Positions 1 through 11,363 of a DNA stretch of 64,000 bases are shown piece by piece (positions within the stretch are counted from its first letter, which is position 1; every line of letters begins with the position of its first letter). A model generated the notes under the pieces. That model was not told where the DNA came from and ran no database searches. It saw only the letters and a program-made list of their open reading frames with translations. The stretch is from Maylandia zebra (lineage: Eukaryota > Chordata > Actinopteri > Cichliformes > Cichlidae): positions 30,430,529 through 30,494,528 of the forward strand of contig NC_135185.1 of assembly GCF_041146795.1 (NCBI RefSeq), read 5' to 3'. The position numbers and the translations under genes were made by a program.

Positions 1-526
1 AGGAAACCCTCAGTAATGATATGAATTAAACTACTATGCATTATGCTTGGCATGACTTTTAATCACAGGGTCAGTGCAGCATCTGTGGCTTTCTGGTGAG
101 TCCATAATTTCAGGCTACGCCCTTATGTTGCTGTAATCATCAACAATAGTTTTTTTTTTTTCAAGCTACTGTTGTCAGGGAAGTGGACAAAGGGAGAGTG
201 TGTCCTAACACTTAAAGACTTCACCAAGCACTTTTTGGCTGCATTATTGTTCACATACACGGTGACTCACAGACTGGGACTGGTTAGCTGGGTGATTTGG
301 ATTTTTACTAGATGATACTAGAAGATAACCAGCTAAAGAGTAAATATGCTGATATAAAAGTAAGAATGCTTTCACGATAGTCACAGCTCAAAGCATCTCT
401 GTGTGTGTTTATTACAAGATGCTTGTCAGAGGTGCACTTTTTAAGGCCTGCAGCCTCTGATATCTGCAGCAGATGGTGTATGCTATACACATGTGTGGCT
501 ACAGAAGGTAACGGTGCCCCACTGAC
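1..526 (-). other. Intron of sipa1l1 running off the left edge
   Basis: This lies downstream of the exon ending at 527 (donor GAG|GTCAGT on the minus strand). I searched it for the PDZ-coding continuation (the family's FVSKGCESVEMTLRR-like block) and did not find it, so the next exon is outside the window. Only low-complexity T tracts are visible. Confidence 0.7.
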
Positions 527-3500
527 CTCCAGTCTTTTGACAACCTCTCCAAAGTCCTCCGTGTTGTTATTAATGGAGCGCAGCGATACGCTCTCACCGC
601 GCTCATAGTAGATCTTCATAGAGGCGGGGCTCCCGGTTGACCAGCCAATCACATCGCGTGTGGCACAGTTAAACACGACCGCTTTGGCCTCTTGATCCAG
701 CAGGATGATGAAGTCGTTTGAAATGGCCAACAGGCACTCGCGTTCAGCCCCGGCTACTTGATCTTCGGCATGAACCTGCCAGGTTATAGCCCCGAGGCTC
801 CGTAGCTCCGCCCCGCTGTACGGACGCACCTTCTCCCGCCGTTTGTGTGCCAGAGAGATGAAGGGGAACTTCCCAGAGGGTTCCACTGATGTACTGGTCA
901 CGTGTCGCTCTGCCAAATCCCGCAGATACTCCTGCCGTGTCCGTGTTGCCATGGCGCCAAATTTATTTGACTTATGAGCTGCGTTCTCAGCGTTGATGAC
1001 TTTGGCCAAAAGGAAGTCCCTGAACACAGTGGACTTGGGAAAGGTCACGCCTTTCGGGATTGGTGGGCCAAAGGAGGGAACGTCCTGGGAACGGGTGACG
1101 GCCACACTGCAGAAGAAAAAGAGAAAAAGAAGTTTTAAATACTCAAGAATTCATATTCTCTGGACTTTCCATTAGCAAAATTGTCAAGAAAGACAGCTGT
1201 ATGTTTTGTTCCAGTTATAGATTCATTATGCATTCATTTTTAAAGGTTGCCATGACAGCGAAATACTTTTCTGTAAACACTGGGACACCATGAGCAACGT
1301 TATGGCTTTAAAGCAAGGGTGGGGAACTCCAGGCCTCAAGCGTCGGTGTCCTGCAGGTTTCAGATATCACCCTGGTCAACATACCTGAATCAAATGATTA
1401 GTTCGTTAGCAGGCCTCTGGAGAACTGCAAAACATGTTGAGGAGCTAATTTAGCCATTTAAATCAGCTCCATTGGATCAAGAACACATCTAAAACCTGCA
1501 GGCTTTAAGGCCTGGATTTCCCCCACCCCTACTTTAAAGGAAGGGCATTAGTCTAGTCATGAATTCCGAACTGACCAATCAGAATGCATTACAAGAATGC
1601 AAGTGTTTTGATGGCAAAATTTTCTTCCTGTAAGAAAAAATCCAAAAAGAAAACCAAAGGACACGGAGGAAGCGAAGTGTTATTATGCATTGATAATTAG
1701 TTTTTGTTTCTTTGAGTTGGGGTTAAGGTCCAGAAGCAGGTATAAATAATTATTTCAGCCTTTTAGCTTCATTGACTCCTTATCATTGCGCACTATCTCC
1801 CAAGCGGCCAGGCTGAATTTCTTTGTAGCCAGATTAACAGAAAGTAGAATGATACCCCAGGATTGGCTCTGGTAAGGATGAGTTTACTGCATAAGCATGT
1901 ATATTCAATTATTTTAAAAGGCATTTTAAAATTGCATATAACTTTTTTTTAAAAACACATTCATAAAAAGTGGAGTGTAGAATATGCATATGCAAAGATA
2001 AATAGACTGAATTAACACAACACAACATACAGTTTACTGTATGGTTACCTCACCTCTGACCTTTGCTCTAAAAAGGAGGGTGTTCTAATTCCTACAGGCA
2101 AAGCTCGCGTCTTGTCCACTGCTCATATTACATTTCTACACAATGGCCGTTTGAGTTAAATTACTATCAATTAGTAACTGTGTGGCGATGCTGCCTTCTA
2201 CATGTTCTTCATTAGAAATCTGGGAAACTTTACAAGAAAAACCTTTCAAAAGACTTTAAACTACCAATGAGGAAAAAAACTTGTCTGCCTTCTTCCTTTA
2301 TATAAGTATAGGGGCTATATATAGCTATAAGTGCATACGTGCATGTACACTAAAAACCGAAAAAACTAAGACGTGGTCTCGGATAAGCTACTTTGACAGT
2401 CCTGACAAAACTCCATCCAGCCCATTAAACAGATAACACAGCCTCTGCCTGTAGCAGAAATGCTGCAAACCATGGCCGACTGCACTCAGCATATAAATGC
2501 TATACATCCAATCCTAGATGACAAGCCAGCTCCCAGTGATGACACCCTGCCACTCTCTGCTACATCATGGTATATGGAGGAGCAGCACTGTGGCTCTGGC
2601 TCGCAAGCACAAACAAAGATCATTTCCTAAACAAAGATCTGGTTACGCAATCCTGCCTCACTGGCCCCGTGTGACTTTGAGGCAGCGGTTGAAAGCAGCA
2701 GATTAGCACCCCGCTGGCCCCAGGCCACTTACTCCTTTAATGCTCCGGTTTGGCTCAATATGACCTGAGAATTATCCAGATCTCAGCAGCAGGCAATGAC
2801 AGGCTATTAATAACTAGATGACTCAACAAATAAAAACATGCCCTTTATTAATAGAGATTAAAGAGGCAAATGCATTGTATTATAGTAAAGGGAAACAGGG
2901 GAGGAAAGAATCTCTTCATGTAAAACAAAGTTTCAAGCTAGCATATATGATGTGCAACAATTTAAGGAAGGAGTGTGAAAGGGAGGGCTACTGAGCAGCT
3001 GAACTGTAAATCCCTGCATCAGGTACTCTTGTATGGTTTTGACCACCACACCATAGCATGCTGAACTCAACACAAACATGTGTAACTTACCTCCTGTCTT
3101 CATCAAAAAGTAACCAAGCTCTTCAGATTACTGCATCGAAACACTTATATTCAATCAAGGCGGTAAACAAACTGTGCCGATGCTAACTTAATTCTTCCTT
3201 GTTCCTATAATACAACACCCAACATAAACCACGCAATACTGTGTAGCAAATCCTTGAGTTCTCGTGTCCAGACTCTTTTTTCTCCCCCCTTAAACCATCA
3301 GGGGAAGGCATCCAGGGAAAGACTTGTGACAAACAGTCAGGAGTGAAGTCTTAACACATGGTGCCTCAGTCCACACAGAATATGAGTTGAATTCGAAGAC
3401 TGAGATTGTGCGGATGATTCTTGCGTAGGGTAGCAGGATTGTCTTCAAGGATTCGGTGTCTTGGTCCTCTCCATTTCTTCCATAAGGTAAACAACAAAGA

Positions 3501-6500
3501 TTTCTCTCTTTCTTTCAGAGTATAAACTAAAAGATGAACCCTTTATGCAAAAAGAAAAACAAACGAAAGCAGCCACGAGTCAATGAGATGGAGTAGCTCA
3601 TCAGAAAAAAAGAAAAGTCAGCACGGAGAAGAAAAATAAAAGGGCTCGAAATAAATTAGCCCAAATATGACGCCGCCGTGGCTGAACAGACAGAAGGTTG
3701 GCTCGACCTGTCTGCTCCTCAGGTTGGCTCTGTGAGCTCTGAGAAACACTGCTCTTAACAGTCCTCCCCACTCACATGCATGTCCATTGAAGAGAGCACT
3801 TCATGTGCATGGCGCTAACTCCTTCAGACCACTCCAACTCATGCTGCCCAAAGGCAAAGTGGCAAGCAAGGAAAGGAGGGGGAGGGAGGGTTGAGACTTG
3901 TATTTATATGAGTGTGTGAAGAGTGAGTCTTTGAGTGAATTAGTGTACGGCGGGTGGGGGGCAGTGTGTGCAAGTGAGCATGAGAAAGAGGTAAAAGGAG
4001 AAATGGGAGTAGGGGAGCGAGTGGGAGCAACTACATGTGTATAATATCTGTGTGTTCAAAGCACAGAAAGAGCATGTGCAGTGGGGTAGAAACGCATAAG
4101 TGTCAACGCCACACAGCTCCACGGGAGAACCCCCATCAATGTGACAGCTACTGCACAAGTAATTTCTTCTATCTGACAATAATCAAACTAATTCACACAC
4201 ATACAGATGTGCAGTGGAAACGCAGCTCACGAAGACGGGACAGCAGCCAGGCAACAGGCTTTTATGCTAGCGTTTGCCTTCCAGTCAGTGCTTTTGTCTT
4301 AATGCTACTGTAGCTACCTGCATGAAAACACATCTACAAGCTCTGAAAAGTGGTGTGGAGCTTTTAAGAGTCCCATAAAAGGATCCGGTCCCAGACAGAG
4401 ATGCGAAGCCAAAATCAGATTTTCATTCAACGTCACTGCTGAGGTTTGTCAGTTTGACCCACTTAAAATTGCAATGCATCTCGTTTTCACTGCACATGCT
4501 CATACACTGCCAAAGCATCGTCATTCAGCATAAAATTCTGCTGTCTGGTCTCAGACACAACCTGCTTTGCAAAGATATGCACAAGGTTTACTTTATGTAA
4601 TTTATGTACATTAATTTATGTTAATGTATAACCACTACCTTTGAGGAGGCTAAACCTTGTTAAGGACTCTGCAGGTCCAAAGCGATGTTCTGTGCCTTTG
4701 AGCCTAAAGATCATGAAGGATCACACCAATAATCTTGCAGCAAAGCTACTTCCTCTTTTTAAGAAACAGCAAATCACAGAACAGGAAAGCACTGACTGCG
4801 AAAAGGAAGAATTAAATATTTTCACCATAATTTGCTTAAAAATAACATCCAGTGACTTTTGATAATTAACAGAAAATATAGCTCCTCATCTATAACATTG
4901 CTCATGTATTTATATTGCAGCACAGCTGCCTCTAGACAGAGGAGTGATAAGGGAAACGGGCCCATTTCTTTAACCTAAGCCATGTTAATCTGGAGTAAAA
5001 CTGGTCACACCAGTTAACAAATTCATCTTGGCCCAGTCCCCAGAAATACCATAAGCTATGATTGTATACTCAGAGTATATATAAGATAACCTTTATAAGA
5101 TAACCTTTATTAGTCCCACACGTGGGAAATTTGTTATATTTGTTATATACTCTGAGTATACAAAAAAATGGTTAAAGTACACAAGCTTAAGTAGAAGATG
5201 AGGTCGTACTGGACGGGGCTCCCTGGGATCTGTTTGTTAGAAAGTATGTGAACCAACACACTGTGCTGAAATCCATATTAAAACTAAATATGAGCATGTG
5301 CTCTGATTCAGTATCAGATTTATCAGGGAAGAATACCCCTTTGTCCTTGATCTGTATAAACACTTAATTTGGTTCCAAGCTAGACTTTAGTTTCCTTAAT
5401 TCAGTTAAGGAAACTAAAGTCTAAAGTCAGTCCTTTGTTCAGCCAGCTTTATTCCTCTTTTGATGATCTTCCCCCTCACAACAAGACAGCTTGAGATATA
5501 ATACATAAAGGCTTGCTGAGGTATACTAGGCCTCTTTTAAAGAACCAGAAAGGGTACAATTAAAAGCAGAGTCACGAGCTTGTCAGCCAAGAGACCACAG
5601 TTGTTTTAAAACTTGTTTTCCCTTTATTGTCCTTTGTGAATTCTTTTCATTTTCAATTTCGGGTCAAGTTTAGGCACTAAAAAGTACTTGGTTAGTTTAC
5701 AGATTCAAAACAGGCTGCTCATGTTTCATCTCTGCTGGTCACGCTTAAAGACCCACCTGTAGCATGTGCTGTCGGAGCAGGGGTTGTGTACTCGTACGAT
5801 GATGAAGACATGTTGAAAGTGGGAGCGAATAGTCTTGGGAGTGAAAGGGTGAGCTCCGGGCTCCTGGAACACTATGGTCACTATGTCGTTCCCAATGTGC
5901 CGCTTTCTCAGCAACTAGTCATTGAAAAACAAGGAATTTTTAGAGAGGCGTGACAACTGAATGTAAAAGTCATACAAAGGATTTGGTACGTTCCATTTAC
6001 TGGCATTAAAAAAAAACCACATTCTTTAAAATGAAACCTGATTCCTGAATGATAAGTCATAACATTCCTCTCTGATGTCTTTGTGGCGCAAATAAAAAGA
6101 AGTTTTTCCATTTCCGAAAACACAACTCAGGACATACCACGAAATATGTACTCCCCATCTTTACCTGCTGTTTGTTGTTGGGCGTGTAAGGCAGCAGAGT
6201 AGACACATGGAACATGATCTCATAATCCTTGTATGAAGTGTACAGGGAGTGAGTGCCCGTGGAATCTGCTGCAGGAAAAATAGGAATACAGTGTTCAGAC
6301 TCATTGTATCGCTACTGCCATTCATTTTTCTTTTCAGTGCTTTTTTGTGCAAGACAGGATGCAATTTCACTGTAGCACAAACAGCTACACAATAGTCAGC
6401 TGTGGATCAATGTCAGCCTGTCAAAGCTAATGTTAATAAAGAGAACAATTAATTGTTTTACTCATGCATCCTGTAAGGGAAGCTCGTTACATTTTTCCCT

Positions 6501-9500
6501 GCCATTGCACAACAAAGGTCTAGAATTACTAAGCAGGGAAAAATAGGCCGAGACCACAATCGCAAAAAAAATAATAAACAAATATGGGAGCAGAGAGTTC
6601 AATGTGCAAATGTATGGAAGTTTAATTCATTTCCAGTGTTACAGCTGACCTGTCAGATTAATGTAAATAATAATTATTTACTATCACATTCTGATTAATC
6701 GAATGCTAACGTATTTATTGAAAATGTGCGCATCTATCTCATTTTTTTAAAATTTGCTGTGTGAGGCTGCAGATCTTTATTAAAGTCACGTACAGCACAG
6801 CCACCTGTGGGCAACAGACAAAATCTGAATTGTGGCAAAATACAAAATTATATTGAGTGAAACCTGAGCGTCATTATTACAGCACACTTCTCACATCTGT
6901 CTGAGTCACAATGGTAGTTTCATTTTGACATATAACATGTTATTTAATTGATCTGATAATAAAGAGAAGGTAGATTTGTGGCGTTTAAACACAGCTCTGC
7001 GTACACGTGCTGCTGGTTAAAGACCTGGAAACAGAGGATTCGAACCTGTCTGTATCAAATGTGTAAAAAAAAAAGATTACTATATGCTCTAAGTCCACTT
7101 CTGCTCTGTTACATTAAAATAACAGTATAGGAAACCAGCAGTATGTGTTTAGGCTGAGAACTCAGTGAAGAGGGCAGAGGCCAAGCTTTAGCAATGCTAA
7201 CCCCCACAGCTTTGAGCAATCCACCCATGGCAATTACATGTTAATTCTGATAACATCTCCCAATAAAATTCCAAATAAATCAACTCTCCTAGGAACAACT
7301 ATCACAGCCATATCAGGCACAAAATAAGACATGCTTTTGTTTCAGCATTAAATAATGGCGCAATTTGCAGGAAATCACATGTATGATTCATTTAAATACA
7401 CTCCTCCCCAAATTACGAGGTCTGAAAGAGGATTGTGTGTGATAAGCTCAGCTAAAATAACTCTGCCCATGCCTTTCAGTCAGAAACATCTTACGGCGTC
7501 TCTTTAGCAAATCCCAAAACAATTTTATTTGAAAGCCAAAAGTTTCGTACTATTGTAAACCAACAATAAATGTAGGGTAAATGATCTAGGGCCTCATTCA
7601 TTCACCTAACGAATCTGTTTAGTCATGCCAGGCAACATAAAAGTCCTGATATAGTCACAACACATCAGGTGTCATTTTATTGTCTAGTGCCAGCACTAAT
7701 AGACTGTTGTAGCGGGCATGTTGGTCAGAAGGAACAGAAAGTGAGATAAAAGCGGAGAAGATAAAGGCAAGATAAAGGGCCAAAGTTCAAAAACTATAAA
7801 GTGTAATATGAAGAAGGGGAAATCCAAGTCACCATTCACATCATGTCTTACTTTCACTACCAAAACGAAAGATATCTACACTCTTATATGCAATCAGTTT
7901 CAGTGATCAGCGGGTTTAAAGATGTGTCACAACTTAGTACTATTTACTGTGTGTGTCATCTATAAGTATGCTGGGGGAACTGTTACTTTTTGTGTCCAGC
8001 TGGGCTCTGTACTTGGTGAAGCCCCTGAGGCGAACCTTCTCCCCCAGCAGCTGGAGGAACTCTTCCAGGGCGGGACCGGCTACTTCGTTGTTGTACATTT
8101 CCTCCTCTGTGCTCTGCCCTGCTCGGCAGTACATCACTCCCACTTTTACCTGAAAACTCAGCTGGGAACAAGCAAAGACACAAACATGACAGTCAATTTA
8201 TTTCTTTAATCTACTTCAGCAGTGAGCAGGTTGAATAAAAGAATTCCTATTCAGTTATTATAAACACACATTGCAACACTTTAAACTTTCGATCCTTTGG
8301 AAAATTGTTTATTTTCCGCCTACCCCTTGTTCATCCAGTTTCATCAGCTGCTCAGTGACTTTGGGTGTGTTGAGAGCCAGTCTGAGGCAGGAGAGATCCA
8401 GCTCAGGCAGAAGATACTCCAGTACATCTTTAATGGGCAGACCTCGGCTGGTGCCATGCTTAGAGGTGGAAGGCACTGCATCTTCTAGTATAGAACCTCG
8501 AAGAGTTATCAGCTGGAAACGCAGAGATGAAGAACAGGAGATTACAGTGAGGAGCGCGAGAACCAAAGGAATGCACCTCAGGAATTTTTAATGCGCTTTG
8601 AACTCTTGGAGATGAAACACAGTGATAACAAAACATGCCTGCCCTGACACATGGAAGGAAACACAGGCTGCTGTGGTTCTTAAAGTCATAGCTGCCTCTT
8701 ATTCAACCATTAAGAAGTTATGTGAAAACACAGAACAATCACAAAGTGCAACCGAGGAAGAAGAGGAGGTGGAAGGGCTTGTCTAAGCGCTCTGTGTACA
8801 CAAAGTGTGCATTGTGCCGGGCTCTGGGACTGAGCTCAATCACTTGGCTATCATGAGCAGCTGGAACGGATGGAGACTTTCTCTCTCCTGCAAGCTTGAG
8901 GCTGTGCTGGGCTTGTTTTTACAATAGACCTGTGTTCCCCATGTCTAGAAGGTATGGTGGGGGTGTGCTTAGGTAATTCAGGCTAAAGTGTGGGGGTTTA
9001 ATCACATGCACCTGTCCTGCCTCAGTCCACAACAAACAGCCCCAGGCAGATGCCTTTATCCACTGTCTGGGAATGCATGTCCATATAATCCCATAACGCA
9101 AAATTCTAAATCCAATATCCCAAGCCAAACACAGAAGACAGGGGAGCTAACACAACTACTAAATATGACAGTCTATTTTTACTGAAACAAAGACGTAAAG
9201 TTCTCCGCACAGCGGTTTTAGGTTGCTGACAGGCCTTGGAGGCTGGAGGATGAGCGCACTTCCTGAAGTTTCTTCACACATTGCTGATATTGTGAGACAG
9301 CTGAATAGCCCAGGGGTTGGTTGCATAACCAAAAAAAAAAAAAAAAACCAACCAAGGACTGAGACTTATTTTACCTTGAGCTGGTCTTCCTAATATGGGA
9401 TGCATAGAGTTGTTGCAATAAACACACCTTCTATATGGTTATATAAGGTCTGTGGTGCATGTATGACACCCTAAATCCAAAGAAGCTTGCTTCACAGACA

Positions 9501-11363
9501 AGCAAAGTAATTTGTTTCCCAAACTGGTGAAATGCTGTGGGCATATTTTTCCACAGTAGACAGGAATAGCACGAAGTTACGCTGAGGTTCCATGCAGGAC
9601 GGACACTATATCTGACCTCGCTGGTCCTGAAGATGACACGATAGTTATACTGCTGGCCATGCTCCTTGTCCTCCTCCAGCTTCTCTCTGCGCATGCTCAC
9701 TGCTACTGGACCCAATGCCTCATCTAGCCCAAAGTAGTTCCAGTGATCTGAGGTAGAAGTAGTAGTACAATTAAAAACTGATCATGTATATTCAACAGCA
9801 CTACTTCTTTAAACAATAAATCCATCTATATGCTATGACAGCTGTAATGAAAGCAGGTGAATGCATCTCACCCCTCAGGTAGAAGAACTTCCGATAGTAG
9901 TAAGCTCCCAGGTCCACGTGCTCCACAATGTATTGTTTGCCCTTGTCGCCGAGTGTGCTCGGGCCCTCCTTTGGTCCCTCAAGAACTGCTACTCCAGCAT
10001 TGGTTAAGTGTGTGCTCACAGATGTTTCGTACAAGTTATTTTCCCCACTCAGGGTCCCTGAGCCACAGTTTCCAGCTCCGCCACCCACAAGCCCATGATA
10101 TCCTGGCCCGTTAGCCCCCAGCTTGCGCCTCGCAATGCCATCGGCACCGATCTCATTGCGGAAGCAAGGGCAGCTTAGCAACATTTCGTTGCTTTGTTCA
10201 TCTCCAGCATCCAGGCTAGGACTGTCCCTGGAATTGAGATCTTCCTGGCTTCCACTAGGAGAGCTATAAGGCAGGCTGTGGGTGGATGACAGAGTAGAGG
10301 TAGCAGAGGCCACGGCAGCGGCAGACGCTCCCGTGGTGGTGTTTTTCCTCTTGCCTGCAGTCTGCCGCAACTGAATAATTTCATTGAGGTCAAAAAGCAT
10401 GCTCTGAACATCGTAGTGAGCGAACCCTTTCTGACACACCCAGGGCTTGAGAGGAGGGCCCGTGTCATCCGTTCGGCTGTCCTCCACATCAGACCCCGCT
10501 CTGGGGGAGTCGGACTCACCTCGCACGTTCCTAAGTTTACGGAATATAGACTCGCCTCCTGTTTCAGACTTTGTGCGTCTCTTTGGGGGCTTATCTCTGT
10601 CCTTCGCCTTAGGAGGATGACCGTCTGTGACATCCTCCTGAAGATCAAGAATCCCTTGCTTGGATGCAATATTTAGCATGTCCTCCAGTTTCTCTGGAGC
10701 AGGGCTACGTTGATCAACTTTGTCGCCTTGATAGCCCTTAAGCATTTCAAAGAAGCTGTCTCCAGCTACTCCATGTTGATCTATCGAGGAGGTGCTGCCA
10801 TATTCACGGTGAAGAGGGGACAATTTGGCTCCCGATGATGGACCCCACTCCTCCCCACTGTCTCCACTGCCTTCCATCTCACCAACAGTCATGTCACTAT
10901 TGCTGCGCTGGCGGATGCGTCTCTGCCGTGGGTTTCTATGTGCAGGACCTCTATAGTCTCCTGGAGCGAGGTAACGGGTGTCAGGGCTGTAATTGTTAGC
11001 CTGGGACTGGGCTCGATTCTTTAAAGTGTTGTGGATGTTACGCAGCATTGTTGAGTCCTGAGGGCTCATTATAGAGCCTAACTTTATGTGACTTTTTCCA
11101 GCTGAGGGCACAGCAGAGTTCTCAGGCTCCGTAGATGAATGCCACAGAGGCATCATAACGTCTTTCCTTGGGGGCCAGTCGGCCACACGAGCCCGTACAC
11201 CCATTTTAGGCACTCCTGTGCTCACAGTGGCGTGGATGTTGTCAGTGCGGCTTGAAACAGGAACCCCATTGGCCATACGCAGGTGGCGGGTGTAAAACTC
11301 ATCACTGGCGGGGACCGAACCCCCAACGGTACGCTCCATGGGTGGGTGCTTCAGGCTGGTCAT
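527..11363 (-). CDS. sipa1l1: Signal-induced proliferation-associated 1-like protein 1 (SPAR), N-terminal 943 residues; partial
   Basis: Rap GTPase-activating scaffold of the postsynaptic density and adhesion sites (family knowledge). Coding exons, 5' to 3': 11363-9872, 9747-9617, 8512-8324, 8161-7987, 6268-6165, 5914-5757 and 1106-527. All borders are GT/AG and the phases join without a break (2829 bp, 943 codons). The start is ATG at 11363 (MTSLK, as in human SIPA1L1); the reading frame upstream is closed by a stop at 11391. Exon 1 holds the conserved [20 protein letters not shown] and [12 protein letters not shown] blocks. The Rap-GAP domain spans roughly residues 540-800, with the catalytic asparagine thumb in [11 protein letters not shown] at N706. 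Exon 7 covers the end of the GAP region and the start of the PDZ linker. The PDZ domain, SPAR C-terminal region and coiled coil must lie left of the window. The paralogues SIPA1L2 and SIPA1L3 fit the N-terminus less well. Confidence 0.96.
1314..1531. mobile_element. Non-autonomous hAT-type element (MITE) with 8-bp target duplication
   Basis: The element is 218 bp and lies in the sipa1l1 intron. It is flanked by the exact direct repeat CTTTAAAG (1306-1313 and 1532-1539). Its ends are imperfect inverted repeats: CAAGGGTGGGGAACTCCAGG on the left and, reading inward from the right, TAGGGGTGGGGGAAATCCAGG. Subterminal CCTGCAGG-type motifs are also inverted. An 8-bp duplication with short inverted repeats is typical of the hAT superfamily. 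There is no transposase reading frame. The sequence resembles a repeat that is abundant in teleosts. Confidence 0.8.
1540..5061. other. sipa1l1 intron interior, no gene seen
   Basis: AT-rich intronic sequence with short purine runs. The open frames on either strand are short and match no family I recognise, and there is no exon with paired splice sites in the sipa1l1 phase. I see nothing I would annotate. Confidence 0.55.
5062..5163. repeat. 102-bp unit bounded by 20-bp inverted repeats
   Basis: The left arm 5062-5081 and right arm 5144-5163 are exact reverse complements, and each arm is itself nearly palindromic (TATACTC A GAGTATA core). Between them, ATAAGATAACCTTT is repeated in tandem. 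The segment TTATTAGTCCCACACGTGGG resembles the 3' tail seen in many fish retroelement copies. No target duplication is evident. Confidence 0.6.
5381..5423. repeat. Perfect 19-bp inverted repeat with 5-nt loop
   Basis: The left arm TAGACTTTAGTTTCCTTAA (5381-5399) is followed by the loop TTCAG and the exact complement at 5405-5423. It lies in the sipa1l1 intron, 334 bp downstream, in gene sense, of the exon ending at 5757. The paired segment is shorter than a typical microRNA precursor. Confidence 0.85.
9318..9350. repeat. Poly(A) tract in sipa1l1 intron
   Basis: A run of about 17 A flanked by AACC-type repeats, between coding exons 2 and 3 of sipa1l1. It could be the tail of a decayed retroelement, but no body can be recognised next to it. 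Confidence 0.5.

Noticed and set aside
5381-5423. MicroRNA precursor
   Set aside because: The pairing ends after 19 bp; flanking sequence does not extend the stem to the usual length of about 30 bp or more.
9801-9871. C-terminal end of the long frame on the first sipa1l1 coding exon
   Set aside because: Residues after FFYLRG read through the splice donor at 9870-9871 into intron and are not part of the protein.
10175-10669. Open frames overlapping sipa1l1 coding exon 1 in other frames and strands
   Set aside because: Shadows of the real coding frame, with no family match.
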